NCBI GenBank assembly: GCA_910587235.1
Contig: CAJUKD010000025.1
Span: forward strand, 1 to 33,445
DNA from: an uncultured Muribaculaceae bacterium
GTDB lineage: Bacteria; Bacteroidota; Bacteroidia; Bacteroidales; Muribaculaceae
Length of the DNA: 33,445 nucleotides
Reading direction: 5' to 3'
The notes under the pieces are model-generated. The model saw only the letters and a program-made list of their open reading frames with translations, was not told where the DNA came from and did no database searches. Position numbers and translations under genes: made by a program. How positions within the stretch are numbered: the stretch's first letter is position 1; each line of letters begins with the position of its first letter. This document shows, one piece after another, positions 16,320 through 24,833 of the stretch.

Positions 16320-18299
16320 ATGACAGACCTCACACCCGCAGGCGCTCCCGACGACACCACGAGAACGCCGGACATATTCGACGGAGTCACCGCTGAAGCA
16401 AACTACAGCGAGGACGACATTCGTACACTCGACTGGAAAGAACATATCCGCCGGCGTCCCGGCATGTACATAGGGAAACTCGGCGACGGAACAAATTCCG
16501 ACGACGGAATCTACGTACTGCTCAAAGAAGTCCTCGACAACTCCATCGACGAATACATGATGGGATTCGGACGGCAGATCATAGTCGACGTCGACGAACA
16601 TAGTGTCAGCGTACGCGACTACGGTCGTGGAATCCCCTTGGGGAAACTTGTCGACGTGGCATCCAAGATGAACACCGGAGGCAAATACGACTCCGCTGCC
16701 TTCAAGAAATCAGTAGGTCTGAATGGTGTCGGAATCAAGGCTGTCAATGCCCTGTCGATAAACTTCGAGATAGCCGCATTCCGCGACGGCCAATGCAAAC
16801 GTGCCGTATTCAGCAAAGGCGAGATGGTCGAGGAACTGCCACTCGAAGCAACAGATGAACCAAACGGAACATACACCCGTTTCACACCCGACGCAACAAT
16901 ATTCCGCGACTACAGCTACCGCGAGGAATTCATAATACCGCTGCTGAAAAATTATACGTTCCTGAACACAGGGCTTGCGATAATCTTCAACGGTCGCCGC
17001 TTCATATCCCGGCATGGCCTGCTCGATCTCCTGAAAGAGAACATGACACAGCAGCCACTATACCCGATAATACACCTCAGCGGCGACGACATCGAAGTCG
17101 CAATAACACATGCAAACCAATACGGCGAAGAATACTACTCTTTCGTCAACGGCCAACACACCACACAAGGCGGCACCCACCTCACCGCTTTCAAAGAAGC
17201 CGTGTCACGAACCTTGAAAGACTTCTTCGGCCGAAACTTCGAATACACCGACATACGCAACGGCATGATAGCCGCCGTAGCTGTAAAAGTGCAGGAACCC
17301 GTGTTCGAGTCGCAGACGAAGACCAAACTCGGCTCACGTGACATGGGTCCCGACGGACCCACCGTAGCCAAATTCATAGGCGACTTCCTCAAAAAAGAAC
17401 TCGACAACTATCTGCACCGCGACCGCGACGTAGCCGAAATAATACTCAAAAAGGTCCAGGAAAACGAACGCGACCGCAAGGCAATGGCCGGAGTCACAAA
17501 AGCTGCTCGCGAAAAAGCAAAAAAAATAGCCGTACATAACAAAAAGCTGCTCGACTGCCGCGTGCACCTTAGCGACACCCGAGGCGACGAAGAACGCAAA
17601 AACGCATCTTCGATCTTCATCACCGAGGGCGACTCGGCAGCCGGCTCGATCACAAAAATACGCGACGTCAACACACAAGCCGTATTTTCACTGCGCGGCA
17701 AGCCGCTGAACACATACGGAATGCCATTGGTCGAAGTATACCGCAACGACGAATTCGCCTTGTTGCGCGCGGCGCTCAACATCGAGGAAAGCATCGACGA
17801 CCTGCGCTACAACAAAGTAATCATCGCAACCGATGCCGATGTCGACGGAATGCACATACGCCTGCTGCTGCTGACATACTTCCTGCAATTTTTCCCCGAC
17901 CTTATCAAGAAAGGACATGTCTACGTACTCCAGACGCCTCTGTTCCGTGTGCGCAATAAGAAAACGTCGAAACGCAACGGACGTGCACGCGGCACCGACT
18001 CCGACGACACCGTCTACTGCTACAATGACGACGAACGTATTGCCGCAATCGAACGCATGGGCGACAACGCCGAGATAACCCGGTTCAAAGGACTCGGAGA
18101 AATATCCCCGGAAGAATTCCGCGGATTCATAGGCGAGAACATACGGCTCGACCGTGTTTCGCTCCGGAAAGAAGACGGTGTGGCCGAACTCCTCGAGTTC
18201 TACATGGGCAAAAACACAATGGAACGCCAGAATTTCATCATCGACAACCTTGTGATAGAAGATGACTCAACAATCGACGAAACCCTCCGGCAAGCATGA
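16320..18299 (+). CDS. parE: DNA topoisomerase IV subunit B (ParE)
   Basis: The ATPase subunit of a type IIA topoisomerase, which with ParC unlinks daughter chromosomes. The 659 residues show the GHKL ATPase site (Glu70 and Asn74 in KEVLDNSIDEYM, Asp100 with YGRGIP, then GLNGVGIKAVNALS), the transducer domain, and the TOPRIM domain with ITEGDSAAGS (about 437) and TDADVDGMHIR (about 503). It is shorter than GyrB and matches the Bacteroidota topoisomerase IV B length. The ATG at 16320 follows a -7 box by 4 nt; there is no other usable start before the conserved IRRRPGMYIGK block. The coaD gene overlaps its 3' end. ParC is not in the window. Confidence 0.93.
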   Translation: MTDLTPAGAPDDTTRTPDIFDGVTAEANYSEDDIRTLDWKEHIRRRPGMYIGKLGDGTNSDDGIYVLLKEVLDNSIDEYMMGFGRQIIVDVDEHSVSVRDYGRGIPLGKLVDVASKMNTGGKYDSAAFKKSVGLNGVGIKAVNALSINFEIAAFRDGQCKRAVFSKGEMVEELPLEATDEPNGTYTRFTPDATIFRDYSYREEFIIPLLKNYTFLNTGLAIIFNGRRFISRHGLLDLLKENMTQQPLYPIIHLSGDDIEVAITHANQYGEEYYSFVNGQHTTQGGTHLTAFKEAVSRTLKDFFGRNFEYTDIRNGMIAAVAVKVQEPVFESQTKTKLGSRDMGPDGPTVAKFIGDFLKKELDNYLHRDRDVAEIILKKVQENERDRKAMAGVTKAAREKAKKIAVHNKKLLDCRVHLSDTRGDEERKNASSIFITEGDSAAGSITKIRDVNTQAVFSLRGKPLNTYGMPLVEVYRNDEFALLRAALNIEESIDDLRYNKVIIATDADVDGMHIRLLLLTYFLQFFPDLIKKGHVYVLQTPLFRVRNKKTSKRNGRARGTDSDDTVYCYNDDERIAAIERMGDNAEITRFKGLGEISPEEFRGFIGENIRLDRVSLRKEDGVAELLEFYMGKNTMERQNFIIDNLVIEDDSTIDETLRQA

Positions 18300-18768
18300 G
18301 AGCCGGCCTCGGATTGCATTCTTTCCCGGCTCATTCAACCCCTTCACCAAAGGACACGCCTCAATCGTCGACCGCGCACTGCGCCTGTTCGATTCCGTAG
18401 TAATAGGAATAGGCTGCAACACAGCCAAAGGAGCAGAATCCGATACCGGGACACGCGCCGAAGCCATAAGGCAACTCTACGCCGACGAACCACGCGTCAG
18501 AGTGACAACCTTCAGCGGCCTTGCTGTCGACGCCGCCCGCAACGCGGGGGCATGCTGCGCCGTCAAAGGCATACGTTCGGTCAAGGACTTTGAATACGAA
18601 CGCGACATGGCCGACATCAACCGACAACTTTCCGGACTCGAAACGGTTATTCTTTATAGCCTGCCCGAACTGAGCGCCGTATCGTCAAGCGTGGTCCGCG
18701 AACTGCAGGCCTTCGGCGCCGATGTCAGCGCATTCCTTCCTACGCATAATCCCGATTCCACTCTATGA
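18262..18768 (+). CDS. coaD: Phosphopantetheine adenylyltransferase (CoaD)
   Basis: Catalyses the fourth step of coenzyme A synthesis, joining AMP to 4'-phosphopantetheine. The nucleotidyltransferase signature is FPGSFNPFTKGH (TxGH at residues 29-32), and the C-terminal ATP-binding block is SSSVVREL. The product is 168 residues, about 10 longer than usual because the only ATG lies inside parE; the frames overlap by 38 nt. The family normally begins just before the IAFFPGSF strand, so either a 12-16 residue tail (MTQQSTKPSGKHESRP) is really made or a rare start codon nearer 18310 is used. Its stop overlaps the start of the next gene by 4 nt (ATGA), a sign of translational coupling. Confidence 0.92.
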   Translation: MTQQSTKPSGKHESRPRIAFFPGSFNPFTKGHASIVDRALRLFDSVVIGIGCNTAKGAESDTGTRAEAIRQLYADEPRVRVTTFSGLAVDAARNAGACCAVKGIRSVKDFEYERDMADINRQLSGLETVILYSLPELSAVSSSVVRELQAFGADVSAFLPTHNPDSTL

Positions 18769-20378
18769 AATCAAACAAGACTACAAGCATACTGTCATTC
18801 ATCCTCCTCTTCTTTGCCGGAGCCTCGGCTCAGCAACCGTTCGAATTCACCCCCGACCAGAAACTGCGCGTGGCCGAGGCCGTAATCGAAAAATATTACG
18901 TCGAGGACGTCGACTCCGAAGAACTCGCCGCCGAGGCAATACGCGCAATGCTGAAAACCCTCGACCCACATTCATCCTACACCACTCCGGAGGAAACACT
19001 CGAATTCACACAACCGCTCGAAGGCAAATTCAGCGGCATAGGCATACAGTTCAATATGCTTGAAGACACCGTCTACGTGATACAGACCACCGCAGGCGGC
19101 CCCTCCGAACGCCGCGGAATCCTCCCCGGCGACAGAATAGTCAGCGCCAACGACACCGTCATAGCCGGCAGAAAACTCAAAAACTCCGACATAATCAAAG
19201 TGCTGCGCGGACCCAAAGGCTCGCTCGTGCGTTTGGGAGTGCGCCGAGGCGGAGAACCAGAACTGATCGAATTCGACATTATCCGCGACGACATACCCGT
19301 CTACAGCGTCGACGAAAGTTTCATGGCCGATCCCACCACAGGCTACATACGCGTGACCCGCTTTGCCGAAGACACGGCAAAAGAAGTCGCCGATGCCATG
19401 AAAAAACTGCGCAAGCAAGGAATGAAAAACCTTATAATAGACCTCTCCGACAACGGCGGGGGATATCTCGGCTCTGCATTCCAGCTTGCCTCCGAATTTC
19501 TCGGACGCGACGTACCCGTCGTCAGCACTTCGGGAAAAAACGTACCGGCACAGACATTCACAACCGAAAGCAACGGCACATTCCTCGACGGAAGAGTGGT
19601 CGTGATAGTCAACCAGTATTCCGCATCGGCATCCGAAATCCTCGCCGGCGCAATGCAGGACAACGACCGCGGACTGATAGTCGGACGACGCACATTCGGC
19701 AAAGGACTGGTACAACGCCCATTCCCGTTCCCCGACGGCTCGATGATACGCCTGACAACATCGCGATATTACACACCGTCAGGACGCTGCATACAGAAAC
19801 ATTACGACAAAGGCCACGGCGAGGAATACCAGCTCGACATGCTCAACCGTTACTCGTCAGGCGAGCTGTGGAGCGCCGACTCCATCCAGCGACCCGACTC
19901 GCTGCGCTACGCCACACTGCGCAACGGACGCACCGTCTACGGCGGAGGCGGAATACTGCCCGACGTATTCGTTCCCGCCGACACATCGCACTACACTCCC
20001 TACTACCGCGACCTTATGGCCAAAGGCATAATAAACCGCACATGTATCAACTATGTCGATTCCAACCGCGACGAACTACACAAACTTTATCCTACCGAGG
20101 ACGCGTTCTATGCCGGTTTCAGCATGCCGTCCTCTCTGACCGACAATCTGATCGCACGTGCGACAGAAGCCGGCATAGAATTCAATGAAGAACAATGGCA
20201 ACGCTCGCGCCCGACTATCGAAGCGATAATGAAAGGACTCCTGTGCCGCGACCTCTATGAGAACGGATCATACTTCCGCGCACTGGCTCCTTTGTCGAAA
20301 GACTTCAACGAAGCTTTGCGGCTTATAAACGATACCGGACGCTATAACCGGCTCCTGCAGACCGGAGATGAAGGTTAG
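18765..20378 (+). CDS. S41 family C-terminal processing peptidase with PDZ domain
   Basis: A periplasmic serine/lysine peptidase of the tail-specific protease family, which trims C-termini of exported proteins or degrades them. The 537 residues begin with a signal peptide (to about residue 23, GASAQ), then an N-terminal helical region containing LDPHSSYTTPEE, a PDZ domain (about 88-170, with GIGIQFNM and GILPGDRIVSANDT), and the catalytic core: DLSDNGGGYL, the serine block QYSASASEILAGA, and the lysine in RTFGKGLVQ. A C-terminal extension of about 150 residues is helical. It overlaps coaD by 4 nt, so it is translated from the parE-coaD transcript. The substrate is unknown. Confidence 0.93.
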   Translation: MKSNKTTSILSFILLFFAGASAQQPFEFTPDQKLRVAEAVIEKYYVEDVDSEELAAEAIRAMLKTLDPHSSYTTPEETLEFTQPLEGKFSGIGIQFNMLEDTVYVIQTTAGGPSERRGILPGDRIVSANDTVIAGRKLKNSDIIKVLRGPKGSLVRLGVRRGGEPELIEFDIIRDDIPVYSVDESFMADPTTGYIRVTRFAEDTAKEVADAMKKLRKQGMKNLIIDLSDNGGGYLGSAFQLASEFLGRDVPVVSTSGKNVPAQTFTTESNGTFLDGRVVVIVNQYSASASEILAGAMQDNDRGLIVGRRTFGKGLVQRPFPFPDGSMIRLTTSRYYTPSGRCIQKHYDKGHGEEYQLDMLNRYSSGELWSADSIQRPDSLRYATLRNGRTVYGGGGILPDVFVPADTSHYTPYYRDLMAKGIINRTCINYVDSNRDELHKLYPTEDAFYAGFSMPSSLTDNLIARATEAGIEFNEEQWQRSRPTIEAIMKGLLCRDLYENGSYFRALAPLSKDFNEALRLINDTGRYNRLLQTGDEG

Positions 20379-20379
20379 A

Positions 20380-20411
20380 TTTGCTAATATCGCGGCCTTT
20401 TAGTAACTTTG
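20380..20411 (+). promoter_or_regulatory. Full promoter abutting the ABC ATPase ATG
   Basis: TTTG at 20380-20383 and TAACTTTG at 20404-20411 are separated by 20 nt, a perfect Bacteroidota promoter. It begins directly after the S41 peptidase stop and ends 5 nt before the next ATG, which predicts a leaderless or nearly leaderless mRNA. Confidence 0.75.
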
Positions 20412-20416
20412 TTCTT

Positions 20417-21085
20417 ATGATTGAAGCCCGCGGCATATCAAAACGTTTCGGCGACCTGCAGGTGCTGTCGCATATCGACCTCGACATCCGTCAGGGAGTC
20501 GTGACCACTATCGTAGGCCCAAGCGGAGCCGGCAAGACAACACTACTGCAGATTCTCGGCAGCCTCTCGGCTCCCGAACCGGGCGGTTCGGTGCGTTACG
20601 ACGGCACCGAAATAACAGCAATGAACGACCGGACACTCTCGCGCTTCCGCAATGCCAACATAGGCTTCGTATTCCAGTCCCACCAACTTCTGCCCGAATT
20701 CACACTGGCTGAAAATGTAGCCATGCCCGCTCTAATTGGCGGTGCCGACCGTCGTTCAGCCATGAACAGAGCCATGAAACTGCTCGACAAGCTCGGTCTA
20801 TCACCACGTGCCGCCCACCGGCCGGCCGAACTCTCGGGCGGAGAATGCCAGAGAGCGGCAGTAGCCAGAGCACTCGTCAACTCGCCCAAAGTAGTGCTTG
20901 CCGACGAACCTTCAGGCAGCCTCGACTCACACAACCGATCGGAACTGCACCGCCTATTCTTCGACCTGCGCGACACAATGGGCGCAACTTTCGTAATCGT
21001 GACACACGATGAAAGCCTGGCCGCAGACTCAGACTGCGTCGTACGCATGGCCGACGGACGCATCAAAGAAATAACTGTCAAATAA
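20417..21085 (+). CDS. ABC transporter ATP-binding protein, LolD/MacB type
   Basis: A 222-residue ATPase of the group that works with FtsX-like permeases, for example in lipoprotein release. Walker A is GPSGAGKTT (34-42), the Q-loop is in FVFQSHQLLPEFTLAENV, the signature is LSGGECQRAAVARAL, Walker B is VVLADEPSGSLD, and the H-loop is VTHD. LAENVAMPAL is typical of LolD. No permease gene is adjacent, so the partner is encoded elsewhere. The ATG at 20417 was chosen because an upstream in-frame start (20381) would run through the promoter and add 12 unrelated residues. A NigD-like lipoprotein gene follows after 17 nt; cotranscription is likely but a functional link is not shown. Confidence 0.92.
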   Translation: MIEARGISKRFGDLQVLSHIDLDIRQGVVTTIVGPSGAGKTTLLQILGSLSAPEPGGSVRYDGTEITAMNDRTLSRFRNANIGFVFQSHQLLPEFTLAENVAMPALIGGADRRSAMNRAMKLLDKLGLSPRAAHRPAELSGGECQRAAVARALVNSPKVVLADEPSGSLDSHNRSELHRLFFDLRDTMGATFVIVTHDESLAADSDCVVRMADGRIKEITVK

Positions 21086-21102
21086 TAATATATAGTACTT
21101 TA

Positions 21103-21819
21103 ATGAATCGAATCAATCGCATCACACTCTCTCTGATTGCCTTTGCCGCGGCCGCAACCATGACCACGGCATGCTCCGATCCGAACGACGACGAACCTAC
21201 AGTCTACACCGACATAGTAAGCTTCACGTCGCAGACCGACAAAGGCTCATCATTCACCCTGCGCAAAGAAGGCGACAGCCCGCTCGTCACGCTGACATCC
21301 GCAACCCGCCTGCGTCCGCAGGACTTCAAAACCGGCACACGCATCGTGCTCCAGTATATTCCCGAAAGCGGGAACCAATACGAAAGCGGACCCGTACGGC
21401 TCTACGCCGCCATGAACGTCCAAGGATCGGAAGTCCTGGAAGGCACTGCCGCCTCCACCGACAACTGGGCAAGCCATGGAATGATGATATACTCTGTAAA
21501 CCGTACAGGAGAATTCCTCAACATCTTCGGACAAGGGAAATACTCCACCAAGCCCGACTTCAAACTCTACATCGACTCATCGACTCTCGATGCCGAGTAC
21601 CCTGAAGTACACATGGTATTCCGCGACGACAATCAGCTTATGTCCTCGAACCACATTGTATACGGCTCTTTCGACATCAGCTCCGTATGGGAACGCCCCA
21701 CCTGCAAAGGCATACATTTCTATAGCTCAGGCATCAACGCCGGCGGCTACATACCGATCATGAAAGCAGACAATCCTGATATCGAGCCAAGTGACCCCGA
21801 CGTCGACATAACAATTTAA
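21103..21819 (+). CDS. NigD-like lipoprotein
   Basis: A 238-residue predicted lipoprotein. The signal peptide ends in a lipobox TTAC (Cys24), followed by SDPNDDEP, an acidic stretch that resembles the Bacteroidota surface-export signal. The mature part resembles the NigD family: an N-terminal small barrel (IVSFTSQTDKGSSFTLR, GTRIVLQYIPESG, VRLYAAMNVQG) and a C-terminal beta domain that ends in an Asp/Pro-rich tail. NigD-like proteins are frequent in Bacteroidales and of unknown function, although some were found near bacteriocin loci. Assignment rests on pattern and length, so it is moderate. It lies between the LolD-type ATPase and a DUF3467 gene. Confidence 0.7.
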   Translation: MNRINRITLSLIAFAAAATMTTACSDPNDDEPTVYTDIVSFTSQTDKGSSFTLRKEGDSPLVTLTSATRLRPQDFKTGTRIVLQYIPESGNQYESGPVRLYAAMNVQGSEVLEGTAASTDNWASHGMMIYSVNRTGEFLNIFGQGKYSTKPDFKLYIDSSTLDAEYPEVHMVFRDDNQLMSSNHIVYGSFDISSVWERPTCKGIHFYSSGINAGGYIPIMKADNPDIEPSDPDVDITI

Positions 21820-21833
21820 CACCAATAACAGCA

Positions 21834-22154
21834 ATGGAAAACAACCAGAAAAAAAACGAACTCAAAATCGAACTTACGCCCGAAGTGGCCTGCGGACACT
21901 ATGCAAACCTCGCCGTCATCTCACACTCCGGCAATGAATTCTTCCTTGATTTCATATCCGTAGCTCCCAACATGCCACAGGCGAAAGTGCAGAGCCGCAT
22001 CATAATGACCCCCGAAAACGCCAAGAACCTCCTCTTTGCCCTGCGCGACAACGTAGCCAAGTACGAACAGACTTTCGGCGAAATCGAACGCAAGCAGCCT
22101 AAAGGAAATCAGGGCGGCGGACAGGGCGAAATCCCCAACCCGTTCATGGCATAA
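21834..22154 (+). CDS. DUF3467 domain-containing protein
   Basis: A 106-residue cytoplasmic protein of unknown function, common in Bacteroidota and some archaea. The central part (GHYANLAVISHSGNEFFLDF, then QAKVQSRIIMTPENAKNL) is the whole DUF3467 domain, about residues 12-90. The tail is Gly/Gln-rich (GNQGGGQGE) and ends in NPFMA. There is no signal peptide. It starts 15 nt after the lipoprotein gene and ends 11 nt before cysS, so it probably belongs to the same transcript. Confidence 0.92.
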   Translation: MENNQKKNELKIELTPEVACGHYANLAVISHSGNEFFLDFISVAPNMPQAKVQSRIIMTPENAKNLLFALRDNVAKYEQTFGEIERKQPKGNQGGGQGEIPNPFMA

Positions 22155-22164
22155 CCAAGCGACA

Positions 22165-23652
22165 ATGAGAGATTCGCAGCTCACTATCTACAACTCGCTG
22201 TCGCGTCAGAAAGAAATATTCCGACCGCTCCATCCGGAGCGCGTCGGAATGTATGTATGCGGCCCGACGGTCTACGGCGACGGACACCTCGGACACGCGC
22301 GCCCGGCCATAACATTCGACATCCTCTTCCGTTATCTCAGGCATCTCGGGTACAAAGTGCGCTATGTACGCAACATAACCGACGTAGGCCATCTTGAACA
22401 CGATGCCGACGACGGCGAAGATAAAGTGGCAAAAAAAGCACGCCTCGAACAGCTCGAACCGATGGAAGTGGTGCAGTTCTACCTCAACCGCTACCACCAG
22501 GCCATGGATGCCCTGAACGTACTGCCGCCATCGATAGAGCCGCACGCCTCGGGCCACATAATCGAACAGATCGAATACATCAAAAAAATTCTCGACAGCG
22601 GCTATGCCTACGAAAGCGAAGGCTCCGTCTATTTCGACGTACCACGCTTCAACCGCGAGCACGGCTACGGACGGCTTTCCGGACGCAACATCGATGAGCT
22701 GCTCTCCACCACCCGCGAACTCGACGGACAGAGCGAGAAGCGCAACCCCGCCGATTTCGCCCTCTGGAAAAAGGCAGCGCCCGAACACATCATGCACTGG
22801 CCCTCGCCTTGGAGCGAAGGATTTCCCGGATGGCACCTCGAATGCTCGACGATGGGCGAAAAATACCTCGGCGAACAATTCGACATACACGGCGGAGGAA
22901 TGGACCTCAAATTCCCGCACCACGAATGCGAGATAGCCCAGTCCGTAGCCCACAACGGCCGCGACGCCGTCCGCTACTGGATGCACAACAACATGATCAC
23001 CATCAACGGAAAAAAGATGGGAAAATCACTGGGCAACTTCATCACCCTTGAAGAATTCTTCACCGGCAGCCACCCGCTGCTGGCACAGGCATACTCGCCC
23101 ATGACCATACGCTTCTTCATTCTCCAGGCTCACTACCGCGGAACCGTCGACTTCAGCAACGAAGCCCTACAAGCCGCAGAAAAAGCCCTCGGACGAATGC
23201 TTGACGGCTACAGACGTTTGGCCGAACTGAAACCTTCGCAGGAATCCACTGTCGATGTTTCGGACCTCGAACGCCGCTGCTACGAAGCCCTCGACGACGA
23301 CCTAAACACACCCGTACTTATAGGTGTGCTCTTCGACGCCGTACGCATCATCAACATGGTCAAGGACGGCAAAGCCACAGCAACAGCCGATGACATAGCT
23401 GTGCTGCGTGCCGTCATGGACACATTCCTTGCCGGGATCCTCGGCATCCACACCGAAACCTACGCACAAGCCGACGGCTCAGGCTCGGAGGCAAAACCGT
23501 TCGCCGATGCCGTCGACCTTCTGCTTGAAATACGCTCCCAGGCCAAGAAAAACAAAGACTGGGCTACATCCGACCTTATCCGCGACCGCATGGCCGCCAT
23601 AGGCTTCGACGTCAAAGACACCAAGGACGGCGTCGAGTGGAAACTGAAATAA
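22165..23652 (+). CDS. cysS: Cysteinyl-tRNA synthetase
   Basis: Charges tRNA-Cys with cysteine; a class I synthetase active as a monomer. The 495-residue product has the zinc-binding and active-site Cys in YVCGPTVYGDGHLGHARP (Cys32; HIGH motif variant HLGH at 41-44), further zinc ligands in GWHLECSTM and HHECE, and the KMSKS loop as KKMGKSLGNF (about 282-290). The C-terminal anticodon-binding helical domain ends in GVEWKLK. The KMGKS variant lacks the first serine; the catalytic lysines are kept. It is the last gene of its run and is followed by a strong terminator. Confidence 0.97.
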   Translation: MRDSQLTIYNSLSRQKEIFRPLHPERVGMYVCGPTVYGDGHLGHARPAITFDILFRYLRHLGYKVRYVRNITDVGHLEHDADDGEDKVAKKARLEQLEPMEVVQFYLNRYHQAMDALNVLPPSIEPHASGHIIEQIEYIKKILDSGYAYESEGSVYFDVPRFNREHGYGRLSGRNIDELLSTTRELDGQSEKRNPADFALWKKAAPEHIMHWPSPWSEGFPGWHLECSTMGEKYLGEQFDIHGGGMDLKFPHHECEIAQSVAHNGRDAVRYWMHNNMITINGKKMGKSLGNFITLEEFFTGSHPLLAQAYSPMTIRFFILQAHYRGTVDFSNEALQAAEKALGRMLDGYRRLAELKPSQESTVDVSDLERRCYEALDDDLNTPVLIGVLFDAVRIINMVKDGKATATADDIAVLRAVMDTFLAGILGIHTETYAQADGSGSEAKPFADAVDLLLEIRSQAKKNKDWATSDLIRDRMAAIGFDVKDTKDGVEWKLK

Positions 23653-23668
23653 GCCTAAGCATTGCTAT

Positions 23669-23717
23669 ATCGCCGTCTACAGACACATTTGTCGCAAGTG
23701 TATCTGTAGACGGCGAT
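23669..23717. terminator. Terminator after cysS
   Basis: A perfect 15-bp stem (23669-23683 and 23703-23717), extended by partial pairing into the loop, begins 17 nt after cysS and is followed by TATATTATA. It might also stop transcripts arriving from the regulator gene on the other strand. Confidence 0.8.
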
Positions 23718-23860
23718 TATATTATACAGAGTGAGGCTACGCGTTACCCCGTTCTGCCATTACGGACAATGACAAGGCCTTGGATAGATGGCCTGAAATA
23801 GATACAGCCTCTCACGCTTGAACCTGATACCGCCCTTTGAAATGATGCTATCCCAAATCC
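23718..23860. other. Intergenic stretch without recognised feature
   Basis: No open frame or promoter was recognised. A short hairpin AGGCC-N10-GGCCT lies in the middle at about 23776-23795 without a T tract. This is where sequence character changes from the G/C-rich cysS region to the A/T-richer regulator block. Confidence 0.4.
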
Positions 23861-24820
23861 TTATTTTAGCTCAATCTCTTTCGGGTCAACTATATTATGC
23901 AAAATGGCGTAGATGATGAGAGCGGCCGTAGAGTGTAGATTGAGCTTTGTGCCGAGATTCTTGCGATAAGTGGTAATAGTGTGAAATGACAGGCATAGGC
24001 GGTCTGCAATTTCTTTATTGGATAATCCTTGGGCTACAAGACGAATGATTTCTTTCTCCCTATCACTCAAATTCTCGTTATTATCGTCAGGCAGAGAGAG
24101 CGTGCCGCTATTCTCATTTGTCTGTTTATGTTTGAGTGATGACGCTTGCTTCTCAAGTGCTTCAACCGCCGGCACAAGCAAGCGGTTTTCTATCTCACAA
24201 TGGGAAATAAGATCCTCACCACAAGCCATTATCCTAAACAGTGCTTGATTAAGGATACATGTGTTAGGGATAGGATAATGCTGGAGGAACAGATCTTTAA
24301 GTTCAGTCAGCTTGGATGCCATACTATTATGCTTGGTGGCAAAATCCTTTATCCGGAAATCAGAGTTACATATTCCGTTTTCCAACCGCTCAATGTAAGG
24401 AAACACAACCTCATTCTCAAACGTCATGTGCTTCCTGACTTCCTCCATGTAATCGTCGAAAAATTTGATTATATACAAAGCCACATCCGTTAGCTGCGGA
24501 TGCTGAACACCTTGTACCAATATCCCTTTTATACCGGGCAAGGAGAAATCCAGAATATACGAATGAGCCTCTTTCAGATAGCCGACCAACGTAGGTAGAT
24601 GGATGGGAAATCCGCTGAAAGCCCGTTTGCTGATAAGGTTTGATACAGCAAGAAACGTAGAACAGTCTATATTGTTGTCGGCACAAACGGTCTGTATGGT
24701 ACCATTGCCGAATCCGAACGGAATATTGAAACGGTTAAGCACCAACAGCAATAGACCGTTGTCTTCAATAATGTCACGGATGCGGTCGGAAGCGGTATAT
24801 ATAGCCGATGTCTGGATCAT
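23861..24820 (-). CDS. ScdA/RIC hemerythrin-like di-iron protein fused to LuxR-type HTH regulator
   Basis: A 319-residue predicted transcription factor with an unusual domain order. Residues 11-65 resemble the ScdA/YtfE N-terminal domain (LNRFNIPFGFGNGTIQTVC), although it has FGFGN where E. coli YtfE has a cysteine pair. Residues 80-220 are a hemerythrin-like four-helix bundle with all expected iron ligands: His86, His131-x3-Glu135, His164 and His207-x3-Glu211, with spacing almost the same as in YtfE. Residues 250-312 are a LuxR/FixJ HTH (LSDREKEIIRLVAQGLSNKEIA). There is no receiver domain. The family role of YtfE (repair of iron clusters, NO and oxidative stress) suggests the bundle senses iron, oxygen or NO. 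The ATG at 24820 starts the conserved region; a longer frame from 24913 would cross the promoter and a C12 tract. It is divergent from the siderophore operon. Confidence 0.88.
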   Translation of the reverse strand: MIQTSAIYTASDRIRDIIEDNGLLLLVLNRFNIPFGFGNGTIQTVCADNNIDCSTFLAVSNLISKRAFSGFPIHLPTLVGYLKEAHSYILDFSLPGIKGILVQGVQHPQLTDVALYIIKFFDDYMEEVRKHMTFENEVVFPYIERLENGICNSDFRIKDFATKHNSMASKLTELKDLFLQHYPIPNTCILNQALFRIMACGEDLISHCEIENRLLVPAVEALEKQASSLKHKQTNENSGTLSLPDDNNENLSDREKEIIRLVAQGLSNKEIADRLCLSFHTITTYRKNLGTKLNLHSTAALIIYAILHNIVDPKEIELK

Positions 24821-24833
24821 ATCTATAGTCTTA

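Noticed and set aside
15567..16601. Long open frame on the minus strand opposite the ompA-like gene and parE (344 codons)
   Set aside because: It crosses a strong terminator and a promoter, and its composition (Val/Ala/Gly/Cys-rich) is that of an antisense shadow of C-ending codons.
22144..22986. Minus-strand open frame opposite cysS (280 codons)
   Set aside because: Shadow frame; cysS carries all its catalytic motifs on the other strand.
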